Source of the DNA: an uncultured Pedosphaera sp.
GTDB taxonomy: Bacteria; Verrucomicrobiota; Verrucomicrobiia; Limisphaerales; Pedosphaeraceae
Direction of reading: 5' to 3'
DNA length: 64,000 nucleotides
Assembly: GCA_903918755.1 (NCBI GenBank)
Contig: CAIXFN010000073.1
Span: 116,142 to 180,141, forward strand
A program made the position numbers and the translations under genes. Positions 1 to 8,422 of this stretch are shown here, one piece after another (the first letter of the stretch is position 1; every line of letters starts with the position of its first letter). The notes beneath the pieces were generated by a model. It was not told where the DNA came from. It searched no databases and saw only the letters and a list, made by a program, of their open reading frames with translations.

Positions 1-151
1 GGAAATAGCGCCGCACCGCTTGCCGGTGAGTTAGCTCTCCGGTATTCGGTCGGGGCGCTGTCTGGCTGATGTTCGCCCCCGATTTTGCCAGCAAAGACTT
101 GGGAATGCCGCTCCTGGCAGCCGCCTTCCGCTGCGGTCGCGTCAGGTTCTC

Positions 152-1369
152 CTATTGCCGGGACGGGGCGGAAAGGCCTGCGCCCGCGGCGGCGATCAGG
201 TCGGCCACGAGGCCGGTTCCCTCATAAACACTGCCCAGCTTCTCTCCCGCACGGTTTGAAAATGCAGCGGCGGCCACTCCGCGTTCTGGGAGAAATGAAA
301 TCTGCAAAGTATACCCATTCACCGCCCCGGGCCGCTCAAATACCAGCTCGTCGCCCGGAAGCGAAAGTTGCTTACGGATGAAACTGCTCCGATAGGCGTA
401 TCCTCCAAATCCCTGAAAACCACCGAATTGACTGCCCCCCAGGACAATCTTCCTGCCGGCGGGCTGCGTCACCATGAACTTCATCCACTGCACTAGATCT
501 TCGGGCGTCGCAAGCACTCCCGCGGCCCCGCCATAAATCCCCATGTTGAAACGATCAAGGCGCGTCTCCTTGCCCCCTTCAACGGCATAGCAATCCACGA
601 AAGGGGTTTTGGCGGAATTCCAAGGGGCGAGCAGCGAGTGTCGCATCCCGGCCGGTCCGAACACGTGATTCTGCAACAGCTTGGCAAGGGTTTGCCCGGA
701 TGCGCGTTCCGCCACCGCCTGCAGTATCAGGAAATCGGCGTTATTGTAGTCATACTTTGTCCCGGCGGGTGCGGCGACCTCATTGCCGATAATCCCCAGG
801 ATCCGGGACTGCAAGGGCCGCCAGGACTCATCGAAAGTCTGGTAAATCCGGCTGACACCGTTCGTATCCTCGCCGAGTGCCTTGTCCATGTTGCGCAGTC
901 CGCTCGTATGCGTCAGCAATTGCCGGAGGGTGATGTTCTCCGCAAATGGGGGTATCCAGGGAAGTTGCGTTTTGAGTGTTCCGTCGCGCGCGAGCTTGCC
1001 TTCGTCAATCAGGTCAAAAACGATCTCGGCCGTCATCGCCTTCGTCACGCTGCAAATCGGCAGAGGCGTGTTCTTCCGAATCGCGAACTCTTTGGCGCTT
1101 GCGGAGCTGCGCACTTCGAAGAAGCGGGTTCTGTTTCCAACGACCACCATGGCGCCCCCCGAAAACCCTTTCGCGACCGCTGCCTCCCAAGCCTTTTGCA
1201 GCGGGTCAGGCTGGCGCGGCGTTGCCGTGCTGCACCCCAGGCCTAGCACGGAAAGGATGCCATTGAATAGCAGCAGGAGCGCAACGGATCTGAAGGTGGT
1301 TTTTGTGCGCCCGCTGGCGCTGGGCGCTCGGCGGGTGACGGAGAATTGGTTTTCGGGATCACCCAGCAC
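152..1369 (-). CDS. Serine hydrolase, beta-lactamase/class C PBP-like lipoprotein
   Basis: This 405-aa protein has the beta-lactamase/D-alanyl-D-alanine carboxypeptidase class C fold (PF00144 type). The nucleophile motif SVTK is at residues 107-110, followed by HTSGL at about 154-158 and the YNN (YxN) motif at 208-210. The third family motif (K/H-T-G) is not obvious: the matching place reads PGAVNGYT, so classical beta-lactamase activity is doubtful and an esterase or peptidase role is as likely. A hydrophobic stretch ending in the lipobox LGLGC (Cys46) predicts a lipoprotein exported to the envelope. The N-terminal 25 residues before the signal are long and basic, so the true start may be a little downstream, but no better ATG is visible. 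It stands alone; the next minus-strand gene upstream is 123 bp away. Confidence 0.85.
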   Translation of the reverse strand: MLGDPENQFSVTRRAPSASGRTKTTFRSVALLLLFNGILSVLGLGCSTATPRQPDPLQKAWEAAVAKGFSGGAMVVVGNRTRFFEVRSSASAKEFAIRKNTPLPICSVTKAMTAEIVFDLIDEGKLARDGTLKTQLPWIPPFAENITLRQLLTHTSGLRNMDKALGEDTNGVSRIYQTFDESWRPLQSRILGIIGNEVAAPAGTKYDYNNADFLILQAVAERASGQTLAKLLQNHVFGPAGMRHSLLAPWNSAKTPFVDCYAVEGGKETRLDRFNMGIYGGAAGVLATPEDLVQWMKFMVTQPAGRKIVLGGSQFGGFQGFGGYAYRSSFIRKQLSLPGDELVFERPGAVNGYTLQISFLPERGVAAAAFSNRAGEKLGSVYEGTGLVADLIAAAGAGLSAPSRQ

Positions 1370-1491
1370 GAAATGACGGTAGCGGCTCCGGGAAGCGGCG
1401 TCAACCTGCTGTCATCGCCCATTCCGATACGGATTGGCGCGAGGGAGGGCCTCGGCTGCCTTCCGTAAGTGGCCGCTGCGGGCTGGCCGGA

Positions 1492-2685
1492 CTATAAAAT
1501 TTCACGCAGACCCGGAACTTTGAGCGCCACCGCGGCCATCGCATAGGAGACGATCAGTCCGCTGCCGGTCAACCAGAGCGTGCCCGCCCAGGGAGTCAAA
1601 TGCCAGGGCTGTAACCCGAGGGCTAATGCCACGAGAATGGGCGTGTGCAGCACGTAAACGGCGAAAGCATGTGTGGCCAGCCAGTGGGTCGTGTGATTGC
1701 GAAATGCGGCCAGCCGGGAGAATAGGTAAAGCAGGCCCAGTCCCAGGGCGGGCCCCGTGGTCTGTTCCCAGAACGCCAACCCAAATGCCTGCCAATGCCA
1801 GCCGCCGGCATACGGCATGATTTTCGGTCCTGGGGGACCTCCGAAATAGATTAACGTCGACAAGAGAATCGGCCCGCCCACTAGTCCGGCGATGCCGGCC
1901 CACTTCGCCAGGGGCGAGTCCGCCAGGGACGAAAGCCAGCCGTGCCGTGCGGCCAGGACGCCCGCTCCAAATCCCGCGATGTATTGCGCAAAGAAGCAAA
2001 GTTGGAAGTTCATGAAATCCGTTCCCACCGGAAAGATGAGGCGCGCGACAAACGTGGCCGTGACTAAACCGACGCAAAGCAGGAGAAAATGCCTTGCCTT
2101 GGGTGCTGGCCGGGGTTTGTCCACCCCAGCAGGACTGCCCCGGAATCGGGCAAATACGAGGCTGAAAATCAGCAGAGCGAAGGCAAACCAGAGCGGTCCA
2201 TTGGCCGACAGGAAGGATTCGCTCAAAATGTGCTTCTGGTAGAGGCCGAGGAGTTGGGGGATGTTCTCCACCCTTGGGTGTCCGAGGATTTCCCACACCG
2301 TCAGTGGCCAAATGACCAACATGAAGAAAAGTGTCGGCAGGCCAAGGCGCATCCCCCGTTCACGTATGAAAACCCTGACTCCTTTTCTCACGATCGACTT
2401 TTCCGCGAAGTACCCGGCAATGAAAAAGAGCAATCCCATGAAAAACGATTGCAAATGCGCCTGCCAGAGAATGAACGGGATTTTCTCTTTGAGGCTCGGT
2501 TCCGGCGCCAGGGTGATGAACCAGTCGCCCACATGGCTGTAGGTGACACAGGCGTGCATATTCACCACCAGAAAGATCATCGCTGTGCGCAGGTTATCCA
2601 CCCAGTCGAGACGCGGGTTGGGAATCCCGTTTTGCATTGACTCCGCGGACAGATTCAACGCCCTGGTTAGTTCGGTGTGCATCAT
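1492..2685 (-). CDS. Acyltransferase 3 family membrane protein (OpgC-like)
   Basis: This multi-pass integral membrane acyltransferase belongs to the PF01757 family, which transfers acyl groups to extracytoplasmic sugars or glucans. The family signature starts with RLDWVDNLRTAMIFLV close to the N terminus, followed by about ten hydrophobic segments and the GYFAEKS and RERGMRLGLP loops typical of OpgC/MdoC-type members. The open frame continues upstream to 3180, but that part has no family similarity and overlaps the divergent gene, so I placed the start at the ATG pair ending at 2685. The ATG at 2637 has GGAG a few bases before it and is an equally good choice. The substrate cannot be told from sequence. 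The stop lies 123 bp beyond the start of the preceding lipoprotein gene, so the two may be transcribed separately. Confidence 0.85.
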   Translation of the reverse strand: MMHTELTRALNLSAESMQNGIPNPRLDWVDNLRTAMIFLVVNMHACVTYSHVGDWFITLAPEPSLKEKIPFILWQAHLQSFFMGLLFFIAGYFAEKSIVRKGVRVFIRERGMRLGLPTLFFMLVIWPLTVWEILGHPRVENIPQLLGLYQKHILSESFLSANGPLWFAFALLIFSLVFARFRGSPAGVDKPRPAPKARHFLLLCVGLVTATFVARLIFPVGTDFMNFQLCFFAQYIAGFGAGVLAARHGWLSSLADSPLAKWAGIAGLVGGPILLSTLIYFGGPPGPKIMPYAGGWHWQAFGLAFWEQTTGPALGLGLLYLFSRLAAFRNHTTHWLATHAFAVYVLHTPILVALALGLQPWHLTPWAGTLWLTGSGLIVSYAMAAVALKVPGLREIL

Positions 2686-3161
2686 CGTCTCGACAGTATC
2701 TCGCACGTTTGGGAAAAGCCCTGTCACCCGACCATCAAAAGGCGGCTCATCGCGGGCGGATAAACCCTGATAATGCGAGGTCAAAGATTCCTCCTGTTTG
2801 CTTTTCCAATCAAGGGATTTTCGCGGGGAATTTTGCCGGGATTCTTGGTTAATAACCAATGCCGCCTTCTTGGTGCAACCTGGCTGGGCTGATCCCTGAT
2901 TCGGCGAGCGCTTCGTTCTCACGCTGGTAGCTTGATTTCCGCTTCGTCTTCGCGGCCCAGTTTGGTGGCCGACGCGGTCGAAGATGATCCGGTTGACAGG
3001 CAGAGAAGCAATTTCGTTCTTGGCGCTTGGCAGGATCATTGGGCGGTGGTTTACTTCGAGAATACCGGCTGCCGCGCGCGCTTTAACAAAGCCATTTCCC
3101 TGGCGACAGCTCTTTCCACCCGGATCGCTGGGTAGAAACGTTGCCACAAGAACCAAAAATA

Positions 3162-3848
3162 ATGGCAAACACAGAGTCAACGGTGACGATTCACATGGCC
3201 GCGAGCCTTGACGGCTTCATCGCGCGGAAGGACGGGAGCGTCGATTGGCTCGAAACTGCCGACGAATTCGCCGACGGCGAAACGATGGACCCCGGATTCG
3301 TCGAGGCCTTCCTCAAATCGATCGATTGCTACGTCATGGGTTCCCGCACCTACGAGACCGCATTGAGTTTTGAAGGCAAGGGATTCGGGTGGGCCTATGG
3401 CGACAAACCCGTTTTCGTCCTCACGAGTCGCCACTTGCCGCGAACCCGGGATACCGTCGGCTTTCACGCTGGCGACCTGGGGCAGTTCGTGAATGAGCGT
3501 TTGCGACCGGCGTTTCGCAGCATTTGGTTTGTGGGCGGTGGCCGACTTTGTGGCGACTGCCTTCGTCTAGGGCTGGCCGACGAAGTGCGTTATTCGGTCC
3601 TGCCGGTCTTGATTGGGGAGGGGATCCGTTTCTTCGAGCAGCTTGACCAGGATGTCGCCCTTCACCTGTTGGAGGTCAAGGGCTATCAGAGCGGCACGGT
3701 GGCGCTTCGTTACGAGGTGCGTAAGGAAATGAAACGGCTTGGTCAGGCGCCAGAGCCAGTCGCCCCAGGCGATCGTGGTCCAACTGGAGATTCTGCAAAA
3801 AGTGCGGATGAAATCCCTGCCTCAATTCCGAAAGGGCATCAATCCTAA
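3162..3848 (+). CDS. Dihydrofolate reductase-like (RibD C-terminal domain) protein
   Basis: The protein belongs to the RibD_C/dihydrofolate reductase-like superfamily (PF01872). It opens with the beta strand and loop IHMAASLDGFIARKDGSVDW, followed by a conserved MGSRTYE segment and a glycine-rich FVGGGRLCGD NADPH-binding loop. Members are NAD(P)H-dependent reductases of mostly unknown substrate, common as single genes in soil bacteria. A TTG at 3141 gives a 7-residue extension, but ATG 3162 sits naturally before the first strand and was chosen. The last 35 residues after the domain are low in similarity (Pro/Gly/Ser-rich). The 3' end overlaps the convergent gene at 3845 by 4 bp. Confidence 0.8.
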   Translation: MANTESTVTIHMAASLDGFIARKDGSVDWLETADEFADGETMDPGFVEAFLKSIDCYVMGSRTYETALSFEGKGFGWAYGDKPVFVLTSRHLPRTRDTVGFHAGDLGQFVNERLRPAFRSIWFVGGGRLCGDCLRLGLADEVRYSVLPVLIGEGIRFFEQLDQDVALHLLEVKGYQSGTVALRYEVRKEMKRLGQAPEPVAPGDRGPTGDSAKSADEIPASIPKGHQS

Positions 3849-5437
3849 GGAACCTGCAGGCTGAAGAAGCGCCGCGGAAAACTCCCGAGGCTGTTCGTGA
3901 TGGCGAAATTGCCTTTGGAATCAAAGGTGCCGTTCGTGAAGATGGACCAATTAGTTCGGGCCGTGAACAGGTTGGTGGCGGTTAGCACGTGATAAGTGCC
4001 ACCTGCCCCGCTGTTGTTGGTGCCCTGCCAAATGAGGTTTCCGTTGCGCAGGGTGGCGGATTGGATGGTGGGGGCTGCTGGTACGAAGGTAAAGCGGTCG
4101 GCCGCTGTCAGCGCGGAAGTTCCGTAACCGAAGATGGGCGCTGTCAGGTTGGCCCCGGGCCGGCTCGCGCTGTCATTTTTATTAAACCCCGACTGGACTT
4201 TCACATCCACGGTACCGGAACCCGCTGGCACGGTGGCCAATATCTGGGTGTCGCTCACCACATTCACCGCGGTGGCGTTGGTATTGCCGAAGAGAACCGA
4301 TAGATGCCCAGCCGCGCCGGAAAAATTTTGTCCAGTGATGGTGAAACTGCTATTGGTAGGTCCCTGGCTGGCGCTTAGTCCGGTCACCACGGGAGTGAGA
4401 CTCACTACCTCGAAGTCTCCAGCGGTCAGCCCCCGGAGTTTATTGACATCGGTCATGTCCCAGACGAGTTGGAGATTGTTGCTGGCATCCACGGAGCCCG
4501 AAGCTCCGGAAACAAACATGGCGCTGCCAATATCCGCGACGATCAGGCCATATTGCTGCATGCCCCGCGCGATGATCTGCGATTGCGGTCCCAGCGCGGC
4601 AATTTTATTGCTTACGGCCGTGGTGTTTTTCAAGCGCAATCGACCGCCCATGGGAATTGTGTTCGCCGTGGCTGTAGCGAAACCACTGTGGGAGGCTGGA
4701 AATATATAATGCGAATTTATGACGCTCGAAGGAAAGGTTACCCGCAAGGCGTGGTTGATGACGCCCTGGCCTCCCTGCGCAATCGGCAGTCCTTCATCCG
4801 GACGGGCCAACCCCGTGAGGATGGGCAGCCCGGCGGCGTCCGCAGAGGTATAGCCGAGAGTGCGAAAATGGTTCGTGTTGAAATTCCAGAAGGTTTCCTG
4901 GTCGGCGTGCCATTTATGGTCGGTGCTGGTGATGTCGGTGGGGCGGGAGGCCATCCACAATTCATAACCAACATTGTTATCGATATCCCAGATCAGGAGG
5001 TGGGAATCGTTCCGCCCGCCCGGACCCGGACCGTGGAGGTTGGGCCCGTTCTGGTAATCTCCCTCGATGACGGCATTGGGGGGGATCGGCACCGGAACGA
5101 TGTCGCTTTCATCGGGATAAGCGTCGATGATAACACTGACCTTGGCGGTGCTGTTACCGTGGACCACGTTGAAGGGGATGCCGTAGAGGGTGTTGGTTCC
5201 GTTGGCGACACTGTCAGTGTACCAATCGGGCCAAACCTTCTGATTAGCGCCGATGTTGGTGATGATGGCGGCTGAATTAGTTGCCACCGGGGCTTTGCTG
5301 ATGTCCTGATTCCAGGGGCTATTCGTGGGAAAAAGCTGGGAACCCAACAAGGAAGCCAGACTGGAGCAAACCGGCGAGAATGCCACGCCTGCCAGCAAGA
5401 AAGCCTTATGTTTCTGGGTTGGCCTGATTTTTTTCAT
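3845..5437 (-). CDS. Secreted protein with IPT/TIG domain
   Basis: This is a predicted exported protein of about 530 aa. The start at 5437 is supported by GGAAG about 8 bases upstream and gives MKKIRPTQKHKAF followed by a hydrophobic signal segment. The first 330 residues form a globular domain I cannot name, with WDIDNNVGYELW and KWHADQETFWNFNTN motifs that resemble extracellular polysaccharide-binding or degrading proteins. Residues of about 345-440 form an IPT/TIG immunoglobulin-like module (VTGLSASQGPTNSSFTITG onward). The C terminus has the YHVLTATNL...SLGSFPRRFFSLQVP pattern common at the end of verrucomicrobial secreted proteins. A substrate-binding or adhesive extracellular role is inferred only. 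Confidence 0.7.
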   Translation of the reverse strand: MKKIRPTQKHKAFLLAGVAFSPVCSSLASLLGSQLFPTNSPWNQDISKAPVATNSAAIITNIGANQKVWPDWYTDSVANGTNTLYGIPFNVVHGNSTAKVSVIIDAYPDESDIVPVPIPPNAVIEGDYQNGPNLHGPGPGGRNDSHLLIWDIDNNVGYELWMASRPTDITSTDHKWHADQETFWNFNTNHFRTLGYTSADAAGLPILTGLARPDEGLPIAQGGQGVINHALRVTFPSSVINSHYIFPASHSGFATATANTIPMGGRLRLKNTTAVSNKIAALGPQSQIIARGMQQYGLIVADIGSAMFVSGASGSVDASNNLQLVWDMTDVNKLRGLTAGDFEVVSLTPVVTGLSASQGPTNSSFTITGQNFSGAAGHLSVLFGNTNATAVNVVSDTQILATVPAGSGTVDVKVQSGFNKNDSASRPGANLTAPIFGYGTSALTAADRFTFVPAAPTIQSATLRNGNLIWQGTNNSGAGGTYHVLTATNLFTARTNWSIFTNGTFDSKGNFAITNSLGSFPRRFFSLQVP

Positions 5438-5553
5438 TGGGAAAACTTCCGCCCTGCTATTCATACTTTATTTGGTACTAGCGGCAAGCTCATTTCCTGC
5501 ATTAGCGAAAAAGGCGCCACCCACCCAGGCGAACTTACGGATCAGTGACACCC

Positions 5554-6651
5554 TCAGCGTGCTGCCGGGGGAATGGTCCACAGCGGCTGGCCGGTTTCTC
5601 TTTCTGCCGCCGGGCCGGAGACAAAGGGCGCTACCATTCCCGACAGGATCTGCACATCAAAGATCTCTTCCAAGCCGGCGGTAAACTTCAAATCGGCGGC
5701 GAGGCCACCGGTGCGCAGGTCGACCACGCACAGTCCGCACTGGAGTCGCTCCCGGTCCGCCACCACCGGGACGCCTTCCAGCGTCGGCCGGGCTTGGGAA
5801 AGGCCAATAAACGCATAGTCCCCGTGGATGGCCAGGCCCCGGGCAATCCCGGGAACCGGGGCCAAGGCAGTAATCTTTCCATTAGCCGGGTCGGCCATCG
5901 CCAACTCGCCGGTTCCCGAATTCAGAAAGAGCAGTTTGCCTCCCGCCACGCGGGGAGAATGCGGTAGCGAAAGCCCGCGTGCCACCACCTGGCCACCCGG
6001 CACTTCGATCAGGCAGCCCCCATTGTGCTTCACCACGCGCCACCCGGCCGGTGTGTCCGTTTCCGCCAGGGCCGATACGTAAAGCGGTTGACCGTTGACC
6101 ACCGCTAGTCCATTGAGATGGCAACGATCCTCCGGGCGCAGGGCGGAGATGAACGATGGTCGCCAGCGTGGCGCAAAACTGTAGTAGGGATGCAACGAGC
6201 AGAGGCAGGAAAAGCGGGTGTTAACAATCCAGAACTCGCTGCCCACCTCCCGGGAACCTGACCCCGTGGGGTTGATCCACGCCGCTTCGTGCGCGTGCAG
6301 GTCATCGGTGAAGTGCGAGCTACGCGCCAGGAAGCAGGCATCGTGTTGTCCCGGCGGTTGTAGTTTGGCGGCGATATCCGGGGCATCCCGCAGGAACCAA
6401 ATTTCCTTGCGTGCGCAAATCGCAATGGTGCCCGGTTTGACCGCGATGCCCATGGCGCGATCGAACTGATGAAAGGATAGCATCAACCGTCCCTGCGGCG
6501 CCGAAAGCACCACCAGATGACCGGTTTGGTACGTGGAAAGCAGAACGGACAAGCGCAGTCGGCGAAGCAGTGCCGGCAGGCTCTCCGAATGCGCACACCG
6601 GATATCGCGAGTGTCGCTGGACGGTTCGGATGCTCTGATTGTCGGCGCCAT
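5554..6651 (-). CDS. TIGR03032/DUF4915 family protein
   Basis: This 365-aa protein matches the TIGR03032 (DUF4915) family, proteins of unknown function that probably fold as a beta-propeller. The hallmark N-terminal segment is LSVLLSTYQTGHLVVLS, followed by FDRAMGIAV, WFLRDAPD, the HAHEAAW loop and WRPSFISALRPEDRCHLNGL. The C-terminal part GPAAERETGQPLWTIPP is also as in the family. The family often occurs with TPR or glycosylation genes; here the neighbour upstream is an outer-membrane barrel. A stop codon sits 9 bases before the ATG at 6651, so this start is forced. No signal peptide is seen. Function unknown. Confidence 0.75.
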   Translation of the reverse strand: MAPTIRASEPSSDTRDIRCAHSESLPALLRRLRLSVLLSTYQTGHLVVLSAPQGRLMLSFHQFDRAMGIAVKPGTIAICARKEIWFLRDAPDIAAKLQPPGQHDACFLARSSHFTDDLHAHEAAWINPTGSGSREVGSEFWIVNTRFSCLCSLHPYYSFAPRWRPSFISALRPEDRCHLNGLAVVNGQPLYVSALAETDTPAGWRVVKHNGGCLIEVPGGQVVARGLSLPHSPRVAGGKLLFLNSGTGELAMADPANGKITALAPVPGIARGLAIHGDYAFIGLSQARPTLEGVPVVADRERLQCGLCVVDLRTGGLAADLKFTAGLEEIFDVQILSGMVAPFVSGPAAERETGQPLWTIPPAAR

Positions 6652-6744
6652 CCCCGCTTAGTAGCAGGGTCTCACCAGCCGGGTCAACCGTCATCGAAAA
6701 CCATCGGGTCATCGGCCATTCAAACTGCGGTCGATCGAGTTGAA

Positions 6745-7488
6745 TCATTTCGGGCCAAAGGTGAATTGATACGCGAGGTAACCTTGAAAATCCGTCGGTC
6801 CGTCAAGCGAGCGTCCAACGGAGAAAAGTAAATGCTGATGCTTCGTGAAATCGATGACCGTGCCGAGGTTGAATGCTGTTTCGTCGCGCCCGCCGGTTTG
6901 TTTCGTGGTGCGATGGTAGATTTCACCGCCGAGCGAAAAGTCTTTCGTAACCTGCTTCTGCACGACTGCGCCAACGAAGCCATAGTTTTCATTGCCCGCA
7001 CCTGGATTGATGCCGTAACCGCCGCCACCATAAATTGTCCAATCGCCAAAACTCTTTTGCGCCCATAACGGCAGAAATGCCTGAACCTGACCACCGCCAA
7101 GTCCTTCCGATTTGCTGCCGGTCGGCACTTCCAGCAACGGGAAAATACCGAATTGTGGCATTTTCTCCGTTTCCGGGATGAAACGGATTTTCACGCCGAG
7201 TTCGGTGTCACCATAACCATGATGGGCGCTGCCGATTTGCGGGGCGTCATAAGCCAGCGGCGCAATCAGGTGCAATTGCACATTCGTAATCAGGCCGTAA
7301 TTGATCTCCAAATGCGGTGCCGTTCCGGACCAGTCGCCGGCGGTTTTTGTGTGTTGCGAAGCGAGATACAATTCCCAATGTTGGTAATCCACCGGCGCGG
7401 GATCATCCGTCACAAACGGTGGACCGGCCTGGGCAGTAATCGAGCCAGCCATGAACAAAGCCAACGTGCCCATGGCGGAGATTTTCAT
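6745..7488 (-). CDS. Outer-membrane beta-barrel protein (transporter-like)
   Basis: Starting at ATG 7488 the protein is about 247 aa, with a signal peptide (MKISAMGTLALFMAGSITAQA) ending at an A-x-A site. The mature part is rich in alternating amphipathic strands ending in an aromatic residue (final residues AYQFTFGPK), as in the MetA-pathway-of-phenol-degradation/transporter barrel family (PF13557). Visible features are PPFVTDDPAPVDYQHWELYL at the mature N terminus, GYGDTELGVKIRFIPE and LPLWAQKSFGDWTIYGGGGY. The longer open frame to 7635 adds 49 residues with no signal character and overlaps the neighbouring gene, so it was rejected. Likely an outer-membrane channel or scaffold; the cargo is unknown. 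Confidence 0.8.
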   Translation of the reverse strand: MKISAMGTLALFMAGSITAQAGPPFVTDDPAPVDYQHWELYLASQHTKTAGDWSGTAPHLEINYGLITNVQLHLIAPLAYDAPQIGSAHHGYGDTELGVKIRFIPETEKMPQFGIFPLLEVPTGSKSEGLGGGQVQAFLPLWAQKSFGDWTIYGGGGYGINPGAGNENYGFVGAVVQKQVTKDFSLGGEIYHRTTKQTGGRDETAFNLGTVIDFTKHQHLLFSVGRSLDGPTDFQGYLAYQFTFGPK

Positions 7489-7588
7489 GGTGCTACCATA
7501 ATGTACCGAAAATGTTCCGCAACCCAGGTCGATTGGTTTTTGGTCAGGGGGGTTGTTTGAAATCCCTGACGGTGGGAGAGCGCTCGGT

Positions 7589-8332
7589 TTACGGTGCAGG
7601 TTTGGCTTTTGTCGGCGCGACCCCGGGCAGCGCACCCCAGATATCGGTCAGCAGCGCAAAGATTTCCGGCTCCTCTTGTTTCAACTCGCCGGTGACGAAC
7701 GGGTAGAAATCATTGGAACCGAAATAGCATTCGGTCATTTCGGCGAAGAACTCCATCTGATCCGTCCGCCCGTAGTGCTCCCGCTTTTGACCGGAGGTTG
7801 TCAGGACGGATTTATATTTCCCGCTGTCGCAAAACCGCTTCCACGCAGCGATCACCCGGGGATCTTCAAATCCAATCGTCTGATCATGAAAACCATGCGC
7901 GAGTTCGTGCAATACGACCCACGGCATGCGGAGGTTTTCCGCCGGGGAAAGGAAATCCTCCAGCGCGGGAATATGAACGCATTTCGCGAGTTTCTCGCTG
8001 TAGCCACGCTCCTTCAACCAGCCGGCATCGGGATGATATTGCATGACCCGGAGATCGCCGTAGTTCAGATCCAGTTCAATGGTGATTTCGCGCAGCTTGG
8101 CGAGCGACTTCTCCGGCACGACGATGGTGATCGCGACGAGCCGCGCCGTGAGCAGTTTCAGCGCCCGTTCGCCCATCGCCGTGTTGTCGCCATTCAGCAG
8201 GCGATCATCCACGCGCACGTTCCAGCCTTCAATATGGCGGGTGGTGTGAGCCGTGGGGAGTGGTGCTTTTTCCGTCGCGAAAGCGCCGATGCACAAGAAG
8301 CAGGCGAAGAGGGTAATGAGGGTGGTTTTCAT
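7589..8332 (-). CDS. Secreted zinc metallopeptidase-like protein (HExxH)
   Basis: A 247-aa protein with a clear signal peptide (MKTTLITLFACFLCIGAFAT). It carries an HExxH zinc site, LHELAHGFHD (His142, Glu143, His146). The C-terminal region DQMEFFAEMTECYFGSNDFYPF (191-212) contains Glu198 and Glu201 as possible third zinc ligands. The arrangement resembles zincins distantly related to the anthrax lethal-factor-type (ATLF-like) fold; that family placement is an inference. It lies 100 bp upstream of the barrel gene and about 90 bp downstream of the Sel1-C39 gene, all in the same direction, so a loose envelope-protein operon is possible. Confidence 0.75.
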   Translation of the reverse strand: MKTTLITLFACFLCIGAFATEKAPLPTAHTTRHIEGWNVRVDDRLLNGDNTAMGERALKLLTARLVAITIVVPEKSLAKLREITIELDLNYGDLRVMQYHPDAGWLKERGYSEKLAKCVHIPALEDFLSPAENLRMPWVVLHELAHGFHDQTIGFEDPRVIAAWKRFCDSGKYKSVLTTSGQKREHYGRTDQMEFFAEMTECYFGSNDFYPFVTGELKQEEPEIFALLTDIWGALPGVAPTKAKPAP

Positions 8333-8422
8333 TTATTCGGTGTTTGGCCAGCAGGCGAGCATGGGTTTCAACTGCGGAACGGAAACGTGGTTTGGGGCGG
8401 GGCGTGATCCAGGCATTCTGCG

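Noticed and set aside
1492..3180. Full 562-codon version of the acyltransferase gene
   Set aside because: The first 165 codons have no family similarity and overlap the divergent reductase gene; an internal ATG is a better start.
6320..6748. Possible frameshifted N-terminal extension of the TIGR03032 gene
   Set aside because: The family similarity begins soon after the forced ATG at 6651, so no extra upstream exon-like segment is needed.
7553..8407. 284-codon plus-strand frame across the zincin gene
   Set aside because: Antisense to a signal-peptide and HExxH protein; no support.
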